Virus record (IMG/VR): IMGVR_UViG_2162886015_000004
Location: 1-45,437 of that record
Direction: 5' to 3' (one strand)
Origin: a virus
DNA length: 45,437 nt
Part shown: positions 21,049 to 28,802 of the stretch, in pieces
Position numbering within the stretch: position 1 is the stretch's first letter
How the letters are laid out: every line of letters starts with the position of its first letter
The notes under the pieces: generated by a model
What the model was told of the DNA's origin: nothing
Databases searched by the model: none
Seen by the model: the letters and a program-made list of their open reading frames with translations, nothing else
Made by a program: the position numbers and the translations under genes

Positions 21049-21575
21049 ACTCCGAAACCTTCAACCACGCCGACCGTTGCGGGTTTATCGAACGTCTCGG
21101 CCGCCTATCCGGAACCACGACATGGCGCGAACCTGGCGGATCGGGTTACACGCCACCCACACCGGGCGCCATCTCGACCGAGAACGCGATGCTGCTGTCG
21201 CTGTCGATGGCCCGGAAGAACCCAAAGGACGTCGGCCCGGACATTGCCTACAGCGTCGGCACCGGCCAACCCTATCGCCGACAGCGCATCGTCGAGTGGT
21301 TGGCCGACAAACTGCAGGAGGGAACGGGAGCCGCAGGACACCGGGCGAAGCGGCAGCTGTTGTCGATCTCCGGGCAAGCCTACGATCTAGTCATCGGTGC
21401 CCGGTCACAGGTTGTTCCACCCCGAGGCGCGGTCGCTGAATTCACGCTGCTGGTGAACGTCGGGGCCGGGTGGCTATGGGTGGCTATGGAGTCGGCGGTC
21501 GAGCGCGCAGAGGTGGCCCTTCATTCACGCCACAGCGGCATCGAAAAAGAGGGGGCTTGCTTGTCAAGGGGGTAA
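21045..21575 (+). CDS. Phage protein in the late-antiterminator position
   Basis: A 176-aa protein, the last gene before the first strong rightward terminator. It contains GYTPPTPGAISTENAML, KNPKDVGPDIAYSVG, and a helical block ADKLQEGTGAAGHRAKRQLL. Position at the end of the early right operon and directly before a terminator is that of lambda Q. No recognisable Q signature or zinc finger is seen, so the role is inferred from location only. Confidence 0.55.
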   Translation: MNSETFNHADRCGFIERLGRLSGTTTWREPGGSGYTPPTPGAISTENAMLLSLSMARKNPKDVGPDIAYSVGTGQPYRRQRIVEWLADKLQEGTGAAGHRAKRQLLSISGQAYDLVIGARSQVVPPRGAVAEFTLLVNVGAGWLWVAMESAVERAEVALHSRHSGIEKEGACLSRG

Positions 21576-21614
21576 TCAGTTACTTTTCGCCATACACGAA
21601 GTCACCACCCCAGA

Positions 21615-21643
21615 AAGCCTCGCCCTAACCGGCGGGGCTTTTT
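21615..21643 (+). terminator. Rho-independent terminator between early and late regions
   Basis: Stem AAGCCTCGCC/GGCGGGGCTT (10 bp, one G-T pair), 6-base loop CTAACC, then TTT. It separates the early right operon from lysis and head genes and would have to be read through for late expression. Confidence 0.85.
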
Positions 21644-21660
21644 CGTTTCCGGAGATCACC

Positions 21661-21900
21661 ATGTCCCAGGTCCGAGCCAAGTTCAAATGCAACAACTTCA
21701 CCCAGCACGCCAGCTGGCAGAAAGGCGTTCCTGGTCCGCGTGAATACCACTTCGACGCCGTATGCGCCGATGAAGTGCCGGAGAACCAGCGCTTCCACAA
21801 GGCCACGCCGAGCGGAAAGCTGAGCATGTACGTCGACAATCATGCCGTCTCGTTCGAGCCTGGCAAGTCGTACTACCTCGACTTCACGGAAGCCGAGTAA
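21661..21900 (+). CDS. Small conserved phage protein
   Basis: A 79-aa protein (MSQVRAKFKCNNFTQHASW..., then NQRFHKATPSGKLSMYVDN, SYYLDFTEAE). Beta-rich with the TPSGKxxM-x-PG-x-YYxDF pattern of a small protein found in many tailed phages of unknown function. GGAG precedes the ATG. First gene after the terminator. Confidence 0.7.
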   Translation: MSQVRAKFKCNNFTQHASWQKGVPGPREYHFDAVCADEVPENQRFHKATPSGKLSMYVDNHAVSFEPGKSYYLDFTEAE

Positions 21901-22026
21901 CCGCTTCCCCCTTGCCGCCTCGCCCTTGGTGACAAATGCCGGACAAAGGCCGCTGGCGGCGATCCGGCGCGGCATCCATCCACTCGACCCGCCGCGCGCG
22001 GGATCACTGCACGCGGAGCACAAAGC

Positions 22027-22344
22027 ATGTCCGAGGACGAAGATGCGATGAATGTTCGAGGCGGCATCTCGTCTAAAAGCATTCTGTCCATCCGCGTAGT
22101 CGTGGAAACCGTGGCGGTCGCCGCGATCCTCTGGCTGGCGAATTCGGTCAACCAGGGCAACCTAGCGATTGCGCGCATGCAGGTGCAGCTGACGCAGGTA
22201 CAGGGCGCGCTCGCTGATGTGCCGGGGCTGACGCGCCAGATCGCGCAGATGCAGACCGAAGAAGCTGAGCATGACCGACGCATCACGGCGCTTGAGACGG
22301 ATGCGGTGAGACGTGATCTCCGCGCCACCGGAGCCGGACACTGA
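22027..22344 (+). CDS. Single-TM coiled-coil protein of the lysis region
   Basis: A 105-aa protein with one membrane helix (about 23-40, VVVETVAVAAILWLANS) followed by a coiled coil (IARMQVQLTQVQGALADV to the end). This layout recalls XhlA-like and other small phage lysis-accessory proteins. GGAG lies before the ATG. The 126 bp upstream show no gene. The stop and the lysozyme start share one base. Confidence 0.65.
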   Translation: MSEDEDAMNVRGGISSKSILSIRVVVETVAVAAILWLANSVNQGNLAIARMQVQLTQVQGALADVPGLTRQIAQMQTEEAEHDRRITALETDAVRRDLRATGAGH

Positions 22345-22775
22345 TGCAGCCCAGCCAAGCCTGCATTGACCTGGTGAAGGCGAGCGAAGGCTGCCGACTG
22401 ACCGCGTACCGCGACAGCGTCGGCATCCTGACGATTGGCTACGGCTCGACGGGTGGCATCAAGCCGGGTCAGACGATCACGCAGGAGCAGGCCGAGGCGA
22501 TGTTGGTCGATGACCTGGACGCCGCTGCGGAAGCGGTGGGCAAGCTGGTTACGGTGCCGCTGACGCAGGGCCAGTTCGATGCACTGACGGACTTCGCCTT
22601 CAACTTGGGCGCCGGCCGGCTGCGCGATTCGACGCTACTGCGGCTGCTGAACCAGGGTCGCTACGGCGAGGCCGCGGTGCAGTTCAAATTCTGGGTCATG
22701 GCTGGCGGTCATCCGCTGCCCGGACTCGTCAAACGCCGCGCTGCTGAGCGCGCCATGTTCGAGGGTACGTCATGA
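22344..22775 (+). CDS. Phage lysozyme (GH24 endolysin)
   Basis: A 143-aa T4-lysozyme-family muramidase. The catalytic triad region is visible: Glu15 in VKASEGCRL, Asp24 in AYRDSVG and Thr30 in LTIGYG. It cleaves the peptidoglycan glycan strand at the end of the lytic cycle. It has no signal or anchor sequence, so it should need the holin encoded next to it. It starts one base into the previous stop and overlaps the holin as ATGA. Confidence 0.93.
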   Translation: MQPSQACIDLVKASEGCRLTAYRDSVGILTIGYGSTGGIKPGQTITQEQAEAMLVDDLDAAAEAVGKLVTVPLTQGQFDALTDFAFNLGAGRLRDSTLLRLLNQGRYGEAAVQFKFWVMAGGHPLPGLVKRRAAERAMFEGTS

Positions 22776-23182
22776 GCCTGACCGGAATTGGAGAGATCGC
22801 CACCGCCGTCGGCGGCATTGTTAACAAGTTCCTTCCCGATAAGTCGCAGGAGGAGAAGGACGCGTTGACCCGCGAGCTGGCGCAGCTGCAGTTCGACCAG
22901 GCGGTGATTCAGTCGCAGACCGACACGAACAAGGCAGAGGCCGGAAATACCAGTGTGTTCGTTGCTGGCTGGCGCCCATTCGTCGGCTGGGTATGTGGGT
23001 CGGCCTTTGCGTGGTCGTTCGTGGTTGGCCCGCTGGTGAGCTATGTCGCTCGTCTGCTCGGCGCCACTGTCGAACTCCCCGCATTGGATCTGTCGCAGCT
23101 GTCGCCCGTGCTGATGGGCATGCTCGGCCTCGGTGCCATGCGCACGGTCGAGAAGGTCAGCGGGATCAAGGCCGGGCACTGA
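22772..23182 (+). CDS. Holin, GTA-type 3TM family
   Basis: A 136-aa protein with an amphipathic N-terminus (GEIATAVGGIVNKFL), a helical middle, then hydrophobic segments from about residue 65 (WRPFVGWVCGSAFAWSFVV, PLVSYVARLL, LMGMLGLGAM). This is the pattern of the three-TM holin family of gene transfer agents and phages, which have the WRPxxGW motif. It would open the inner membrane for the lysozyme. Confidence 0.85.
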   Translation: MSLTGIGEIATAVGGIVNKFLPDKSQEEKDALTRELAQLQFDQAVIQSQTDTNKAEAGNTSVFVAGWRPFVGWVCGSAFAWSFVVGPLVSYVARLLGATVELPALDLSQLSPVLMGMLGLGAMRTVEKVSGIKAGH

Positions 23183-23183
23183 C

Positions 23184-23336
23184 ATGTCCTATCTCGTCAT
23201 CATCGCGCTCATCGTTCTGGGGCTGATTGGCGTGGTCGCATGGCTGCTGGCCGAGCTCAACATGGACCGCAAGTGGCGGAACAGTATCAAGCCGACAGTG
23301 CCGGGACCGCGGGAGCGGTTGCCGCCGATTGAGTGA
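23184..23336 (+). CDS. Small single-TM protein of the lysis region
   Basis: A 50-aa protein: one N-terminal membrane helix (MSYLVIIALIVLGLIGVVAW) and a short basic tail. Starts just after the holin stop. It might be a lysis accessory such as a small spanin-like protein, but no lipobox or coiled coil supports that. Confidence 0.55.
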   Translation: MSYLVIIALIVLGLIGVVAWLLAELNMDRKWRNSIKPTVPGPRERLPPIE

Positions 23337-23337
23337 T

Positions 23338-23958
23338 ATGAGCCTTACCCCACGCCAGCAGCGATTCGTCGACGAGTACCTGATCGACCTGAATGCGACG
23401 CAAGCAGCGATCCGATCCGGGTACAGCGCTCGGACTGCAGCCGATATTGGTCGCCAGCTGCTACGGAAAACTCCGGTAGCCGAGCAAATCCAGAGCGCTC
23501 AGGCGAAACGCTCCGAACGCGTCCAGATTGATGCTGATGATGTGCTGCGGCGGTGGATCGAAATCGCCAATGCCGACCCGAACGATCTGATCCAGTATCG
23601 CCGAGGCTGCTGCCCGGAGTGCTGGGAGGATGTGACGCAGGAAGGTCGCGATCGTGATCCGAATCCGCTATGCACTAAGTGCGGCGGTGAAGGCCATGGG
23701 CGTGTCTATCTGGCCGACACCCGCAAGCTGAAAGGTGCGGCCAAGAAGCTCTATGCCGGTGTGCAGCTTGGTAAAGATGGCATCAAGGTGAACATGCGGG
23801 ATCAGGACGCAGCGGTGATCAACATCGCGCGCCACCTGGGCATGTTCAAAGAGACCGTCGAGCTGAGCGGAAAGGATGGTGGACCCATTGAGGTGAGCGA
23901 TGCACGCGACCGATTGCGAGATCTGCTCGCTCGCAAGCGAGCTGCATCAGGCAGTTGA
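23338..23958 (+). CDS. Terminase small subunit
   Basis: A 206-aa DNA-recognition subunit of the packaging motor. The N-terminus has the Terminase_2 pattern: TPRQQRFVDEYLIDLNATQA, AAIRSGYS, and GRQLLRKTPVAEQI. The middle has an inserted zinc ribbon (CCPEC and LCTKCGGEG). The ATG at 23338 is the family start. The gene overlaps the large subunit by 59 bp. It selects the packaging site on the concatemer; whether cos or pac is not visible. Confidence 0.88.
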   Translation: MSLTPRQQRFVDEYLIDLNATQAAIRSGYSARTAADIGRQLLRKTPVAEQIQSAQAKRSERVQIDADDVLRRWIEIANADPNDLIQYRRGCCPECWEDVTQEGRDRDPNPLCTKCGGEGHGRVYLADTRKLKGAAKKLYAGVQLGKDGIKVNMRDQDAAVINIARHLGMFKETVELSGKDGGPIEVSDARDRLRDLLARKRAASGS

Positions 23959-25294
23959 GTCGGGCGACATAACTGCCGATGAGGCAGCTGACGCGCTTAC
24001 GCCTGAGCAGCAAGAGCTGCTTGCTTACCACTGGCCATGCATTGCTCGACCAGACCAGCAGCTTCCGACGCATCGCGAGTGGACCTACTGGCTGATCAAG
24101 GCAGGTCGCGGCTGGGGCAAGACGCGCACCGGCGCGGAAGCTGTACGGGAATGGGTCAAGCGCGGCTTCAACTACGTCAACCTGATCGGTGCCACCGCAG
24201 ACGATGCGCGCGACATCATGGTGCAAGGCGAGAGCGGCATTCTCGCCATCTGTCCGAAATGGGAGCGGCCTGAGTACAAGGTCAGCCAGCGCAAGCTGGT
24301 GTGGCCGAATGGCGCGGAATCGCTGATCTTCACGGCCGACGAGCCGGAGCGTTTGCGCGGCAAGCAGAGTCAGAAGGGCTGGTGCGATGAGCTGGCGGCC
24401 TGGCGTTACCCCGACGCATGGGACCAGTTCAAGTTCGGTCTGCGGCTGGGATCGAACCCGCAGGCGGTGATCACTACCACGCCGCGGCCGACCAAGCTGA
24501 TTCGCGAGATCATGGATGATCCCGATACGATCACCACGAACGGGAGCACTTACGACAACCGCGTGAACCTGGCACCGGCGTTCCTGACGACAGTGCTGCG
24601 CAAGTACGAAGGGACGCGACTCGGCAGGCAGGAAATTGCTGGCGAGGTGCTGGACGATAACCCCGGAGCCCTGTTCAAGCGTGCGGACATCGACAAGGCC
24701 CGCGTACTGCGCGCGCCGGAGATGACCCGCATCGTGGTCGCGATCGATCCCGCGGCGACCAGCTCAGAGGGTGCCGACGACACCGGCATGGTTCCGGCAG
24801 GCATCGCCATGATCGACGACGTGCTGCACGGCTACATCCTGACCGACCTGACGTGTCATGAGACGCCGATGGGGTGGGCGAAGAGGGCAGTCGGCGCCTA
24901 CCGCGAACTGAACGCCGACAGGGTGATCGGCGAGGCCAACAACGGCGGCGACATGATCGAGGCGGTGATTCGCTCGGTCGACCAGAACGTGAGCTATCGC
25001 AAGGTGACGGCGACACGCGGCAAGGACATCCGCGCCGAACCCGTCGCCGCGCTGTATGAACAGGGGCGGATTCACCATGTCGGCGATCTCGGCAAGCTTG
25101 AGGACGAGATGTGCGAGTGGGATCCGCTGGACAAGTCCGCCAAGTCGCCGAACCGCATGGATGCGATGGTCTGGGCGATCACTGAATTGATGCTCGCCGA
25201 CCAGAACGGCGCTTACCTCGAATTCATGCGCGACGAGATCGCGCGCAGCAAAGCCGCTGATGCGCAAGCTGACGCGGCAAACCCAAGGAAATGA
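23900..25294 (+). CDS. Terminase large subunit
   Basis: A 464-aa packaging ATPase and nuclease. Walker A is AGRGWGKTR (about 68-76), Walker B WCDELAAW, the coupling motif TTTPRPT, and the nuclease acidic residues lie in AIDPAAT, GEANNGGDM and RMDAMVWA. It resembles the GTA/HK97-like large terminases. The start at 23900 has GAGGTGA five bases upstream and lies inside the small subunit gene, an unusually long overlap of 59 bp. Confidence 0.93.
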   Translation: MHATDCEICSLASELHQAVESGDITADEAADALTPEQQELLAYHWPCIARPDQQLPTHREWTYWLIKAGRGWGKTRTGAEAVREWVKRGFNYVNLIGATADDARDIMVQGESGILAICPKWERPEYKVSQRKLVWPNGAESLIFTADEPERLRGKQSQKGWCDELAAWRYPDAWDQFKFGLRLGSNPQAVITTTPRPTKLIREIMDDPDTITTNGSTYDNRVNLAPAFLTTVLRKYEGTRLGRQEIAGEVLDDNPGALFKRADIDKARVLRAPEMTRIVVAIDPAATSSEGADDTGMVPAGIAMIDDVLHGYILTDLTCHETPMGWAKRAVGAYRELNADRVIGEANNGGDMIEAVIRSVDQNVSYRKVTATRGKDIRAEPVAALYEQGRIHHVGDLGKLEDEMCEWDPLDKSAKSPNRMDAMVWAITELMLADQNGAYLEFMRDEIARSKAADAQADAANPRK

Positions 25295-25298
25295 CCTG

Positions 25299-27479
25299 AT
25301 GGCAGTGAAGGGCGGCATCGAGACGAACATCGAGCCGGGCCTTGTTGCGCGCCTTGTGCGTGGAGCGGCGTATACCTTCACCGGTAACGCCGACTGGTTC
25401 GGCCCTGGTGCGCCACTCAACCCGAGCGCACCGGAGGTCATCGCCGGACGTCAGTATGATCTGCCGATTTCGGTCAACACGGTCAACTCGACCAAGATTG
25501 AGGGCGTCAGCTTTCGCCAGCTGCGGCAGTTCGCCGATGCCTGCGACTTGGTGCGTCTGCTGATCGAGACGCGCAAAGATCAGGTCTGCGGGCTGTCGTG
25601 GATGATCAAGCCGAAGGGCGGCGACAAGAATCCAACGCGCAAACTAGGGAAGGCTAAGCCCAAGACCGACAGCCGCATCGACGACCTGACGACGTTCTTC
25701 GCGAAGCCCGATAAGGATCACAACTGGTCGCAATGGCTGCGCCTGGTGCTGGAAGACATGTTTGTGCTCGACGCGCCGACGCTGTATGTCCAGCGCACGA
25801 ACGCGGGCGCCGTCTATGCGCTGCGTCCGATCGATGGCGCCACTGTCAAGCGGATCATCGATACGCATGGCTGGACGCCGATGCCACCCGATCCGGCGTA
25901 TCAGCAGATTCTCAAAGGTACGATCGCGCTGGGCTACACCACCGACGAGCTGATCTATCGTCCGCGCAACCCGCGTACAAACCGCATCTATGGCTATGGC
26001 CCCATTGAACAGATCATCGTCACGGCGAAGTTGCTGCTGTCGCGGCAGGCCTCCAACCTGGAGTACTACGACAACGGCAATCTGCCGGAAGGCTGGCTCA
26101 CCGCCGCCGATGGCTGGACGCCGCAGCAGCTGAAGGAATGGCAGGACATCCTCGACGCGCAGCTGTCCGGCAACCTCGCCGAACGCCGGAAGGCCCGTGC
26201 TGTACCGCATGATTCAAAGTGGACTGCCGTCAAGGAACCAGCCCTCAAGAACGACTATGACGAATGGTTGGCGCGCATCGCCTGCTTTGCCTTCAGCTAT
26301 CCGCCGACGCCGTTCATCAAGCAGATGAATCGCTCGACCTCTGACAATGCCAAGGAATCGGCGGACGAAGAGGGTGTCCAGCCGATCACGCGCTGGGTCA
26401 AGGAGCTGATGGACGACGTCATCCAGACCCACATGGGGTTCGCGGACCTGGAATTCGGCTTCGAGGACAAGGAGGCGCAAGACCCGCTCGAGCGCGCGCA
26501 GATCGATCAAATCTACGTGAATTGCGGCGTGCTGGAGCCGAACGAAGTTCGCGAGGAAATTGGCCTTGATCCGTTGCCTGAGCCGGCCGAGAGCGCACCT
26601 CTCATCTCGACGCTACTGCAGCCGGCGCCTGGAACACCGGAGGCGGCAGCTGCGCAAGTGCCAGGGAATGCAGCGGCCGCCACGAAGCCGGCCGCCAAGG
26701 TGCCAGCGAAAGCCGCCAAGAAGTTCGCCAAGATGGCGCAGGCTGACGGCACGAAGTCGCACGCCGAGGCCGATACCGAAACGGTCGCCGAGACGAAGCT
26801 GGCCGACGAGATCGCTGCCGCGTTCGAGCTGACCTCCGATGCTGTTGCCGAGCAGGTCGCCGAAGCGGAGAGCCGCGGCAATCTGACTCTGGATGCGCAG
26901 GCGCTGGCCGATCAGGTCGATCTGACCGCCATCGCTGAGGCTTCCGAGCAGTTGCAAGCCTCCATCACCGCATCGGCAGAAGCTGGCGCGCAATCCGCCA
27001 TGACCGAGCTGAGCATCGGCGATGCCGACATGACGAGCCTGATCAATACCCGGGCCGTGAACTGGGCGGAACGTCGGGCCGCAGACCTGATCGCGAGTGA
27101 CGGCACCGGTGGCGAGCTGGTCGATGCGACACGCAACTTGATCCGCAGCACGATCGAGCAGGCGGTGCAGGAAGGTTGGAGCGCTCGTATGCTGTCGAAC
27201 GAGTTGCAGGACAGCTACGCCTTCAGCCGCGACCGTGCCGCCACGATCGCGCGCACTGAGCTGATGATGAGCTACAGCAACGGCGCCATGCAGGGGTACA
27301 TCGCCTCCGGTGTCGTGAAGGGAAAGAAGTGGCTGCTCGACCCCGATCCGTGCCCGGTATGCATCGCCAACGCCGCGCAGGGTGAAATCCCCCTGCTGCA
27401 AGCCTTCCAGGGTGGCTCGATGACATCGCCCGCCCATCCGCGGTGCCGCTGCACCGTCGTACCGATTACCGAGGACTGA
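25299..27479 (+). CDS. Portal protein fused to SPP1 gp7/Mu gpF-like minor head protein
   Basis: A 726-aa two-domain protein. Residues about 1-440 are a phage portal: GVSFRQLRQFADACDLVR, then YGYGPIEQIIVTAKLLLSRQ, and CFAFSYPPTPFIKQMNRST. A long Ala/Glu/Lys linker follows. The last 150 or so residues are the gp7/gpF head morphogenesis domain: RDRAATIARTELMMSYSNG, then DPCPVCIANAAQGEIPL and HPRCRCTV with its metal-binding Cys/His. The portal forms the DNA entry ring. AAGGA stands before the ATG at 25299; an earlier Met overlaps terminase and lacks a site. Confidence 0.9.
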   Translation: MAVKGGIETNIEPGLVARLVRGAAYTFTGNADWFGPGAPLNPSAPEVIAGRQYDLPISVNTVNSTKIEGVSFRQLRQFADACDLVRLLIETRKDQVCGLSWMIKPKGGDKNPTRKLGKAKPKTDSRIDDLTTFFAKPDKDHNWSQWLRLVLEDMFVLDAPTLYVQRTNAGAVYALRPIDGATVKRIIDTHGWTPMPPDPAYQQILKGTIALGYTTDELIYRPRNPRTNRIYGYGPIEQIIVTAKLLLSRQASNLEYYDNGNLPEGWLTAADGWTPQQLKEWQDILDAQLSGNLAERRKARAVPHDSKWTAVKEPALKNDYDEWLARIACFAFSYPPTPFIKQMNRSTSDNAKESADEEGVQPITRWVKELMDDVIQTHMGFADLEFGFEDKEAQDPLERAQIDQIYVNCGVLEPNEVREEIGLDPLPEPAESAPLISTLLQPAPGTPEAAAAQVPGNAAAATKPAAKVPAKAAKKFAKMAQADGTKSHAEADTETVAETKLADEIAAAFELTSDAVAEQVAEAESRGNLTLDAQALADQVDLTAIAEASEQLQASITASAEAGAQSAMTELSIGDADMTSLINTRAVNWAERRAADLIASDGTGGELVDATRNLIRSTIEQAVQEGWSARMLSNELQDSYAFSRDRAATIARTELMMSYSNGAMQGYIASGVVKGKKWLLDPDPCPVCIANAAQGEIPLLQAFQGGSMTSPAHPRCRCTVVPITED

Positions 27480-27482
27480 ACC

Positions 27483-28709
27483 ATGCAGATTTTTGCCCGC
27501 ATCACCAAGATCGACGAGGCTACCCGGCGCGTCTATGGCGTGGCTTCTTCCGAGGCTGTCGATCACGCTGGCGAATCGCTCGACTACGACCTGTCGAAGC
27601 AGTACTTCCAGGACTGGTCGAACGGTGTCTCCAAGGCCACGGACGGCAAGAGCGTCGGCAACCTACGCGTGATGCACGGCAATGTCGTCGCCGGCAAGCT
27701 GGTCGAACTGCAGTGCGAAGACGTCACGAAGTCATTTCCGGTCTGCGCCGAGGTCGTCGACGACAACGAGTGGAACAAGACGCTGAAAGGCTGTTACACC
27801 GGCTTCTCGATCGGCGGCAGCTATGTGTCGAAGTCACCGAAGAACGCTGACGGCGTCGTGAAATACGTCGCCAAGCCGAACGAGCTCTCCCTGGTCGACC
27901 TTCCGTGCAATCCGGATGCGACGTTCATCGTCTCGAAGGCCGACGGCATCGAGGAACTGCGCAAGTTTGCGCCGGAAGCTGATCGTCTGGCCAAGGCTCG
28001 CGCGGATCTCGCTGCGAGGATCCACAAGAACGCCAAGGCGGAGCCGGTGGCGCGTGCCCTGTCGGACCTGCTTGGCAAGCCGCTGGAAAAGGGGATGTAC
28101 AGCGTCAGCCAGCTCGCCGACCTGCTGAGCTCGCTTGGCTGGCTGGCCGACGATGCCGAATGGGAGGCGAGCTGGGAAGGTGACGGTTCGACCGTGCCCG
28201 CCGATCTGCGTGCCGCCGTTAAAACGCTGGCCGGCATCCTGGTCCGTATGGCTACCGAAGAGTCACAGGAACTCGCCGAATCACTCGGCGCTGGCACTGA
28301 AAAAGTTACCCCACCCGGCGACTTGAACAAGTCCGCCACAAGTCCCGAGGAGGACGCCATGAACGACGAACTGCAGAAGAGTCTCACCACCGCCCAGGCC
28401 GATCTGGTCAAGGTGTCCGGCGAGCGCGACGACCTGAAAAAGGCGCTCGATACCGCCGCGACCGAGATCGCCGAGCGCGACGAGTTGCTGATGAAGGCTG
28501 CCGCGGCCCTGGACGAGCGCAACGCCATCATCGCCAAGTTCCAGAATGCCCCGGCGCCGGTCAGGGCCGCGCTGATGGCGGTCGCCAAGGGTGACGATGT
28601 CGGCGGCGTCGTGGCCGAGGTCGATCAGGTCAAGAAGGCGGACGGCACGGTTGATGAGGCCGCGACCGCGATCAAGAAGGCCCTGATGACTCCGGTGTTC
28701 ACCCGGTAA
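27483..28709 (+). CDS. Prohead protease with C-terminal scaffold domain
   Basis: A 408-aa protein. Residues about 1-160 are a prohead serine protease of the XkdF/S78_2 type: VYGVASSEAVDHAGE, NLRVMHGN with the likely catalytic His, CYTGFSIGGSY with the likely Ser, and ELSLVDLPCNP. A linker of about 130 residues follows. From about 293 the sequence is a charged coiled coil (ELQKSLTTAQADLVKVSGER) typical of scaffolds. The protease should process scaffold and capsid during head maturation. A second start inside the gene gives a separate scaffold. Confidence 0.85.
   Translation: MQIFARITKIDEATRRVYGVASSEAVDHAGESLDYDLSKQYFQDWSNGVSKATDGKSVGNLRVMHGNVVAGKLVELQCEDVTKSFPVCAEVVDDNEWNKTLKGCYTGFSIGGSYVSKSPKNADGVVKYVAKPNELSLVDLPCNPDATFIVSKADGIEELRKFAPEADRLAKARADLAARIHKNAKAEPVARALSDLLGKPLEKGMYSVSQLADLLSSLGWLADDAEWEASWEGDGSTVPADLRAAVKTLAGILVRMATEESQELAESLGAGTEKVTPPGDLNKSATSPEEDAMNDELQKSLTTAQADLVKVSGERDDLKKALDTAATEIAERDELLMKAAAALDERNAIIAKFQNAPAPVRAALMAVAKGDDVGGVVAEVDQVKKADGTVDEAATAIKKALMTPVFTR
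28359..28709 (+). CDS. Nested scaffold protein from an internal in-frame start
   Basis: An ATG in frame with the protease (codon 293) is preceded by GAGGAGG at 28347-28353 with 5-base spacing, one of the best Shine-Dalgarno sites in the window. It would yield a 116-aa coiled-coil protein identical to the protease C-terminus. This is the arrangement of lambda C and Nu3, where the scaffold is made in excess from an internal start. Confidence 0.7.
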   Translation: MNDELQKSLTTAQADLVKVSGERDDLKKALDTAATEIAERDELLMKAAAALDERNAIIAKFQNAPAPVRAALMAVAKGDDVGGVVAEVDQVKKADGTVDEAATAIKKALMTPVFTR

Positions 28710-28733
28710 CGCAGTCCAGTCCACGCAACACCC

Positions 28734-28758
28734 AAAGCCGCCCTCGAGGCGGCTTTTT
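28734..28758 (+). terminator. Terminator after the protease gene
   Basis: Stem AAGCCGCC/GGCGGCTT with a 5-base loop, followed by T. First of two hairpins before the capsid gene. Confidence 0.8.
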
Positions 28759-28768
28759 CATTCCCCCG

Positions 28769-28792
28769 GCCCGCTCTGCGGGCATTTTTTTT
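28769..28792 (+). terminator. Second terminator directly before the capsid gene
   Basis: Stem GCCCGC/GCGGGC with loop TCT, then A and eight T. The capsid ribosome site (GGAG) follows the T run at once. Confidence 0.75.
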
Positions 28793-28802
28793 GGAGAACA
28801 CC

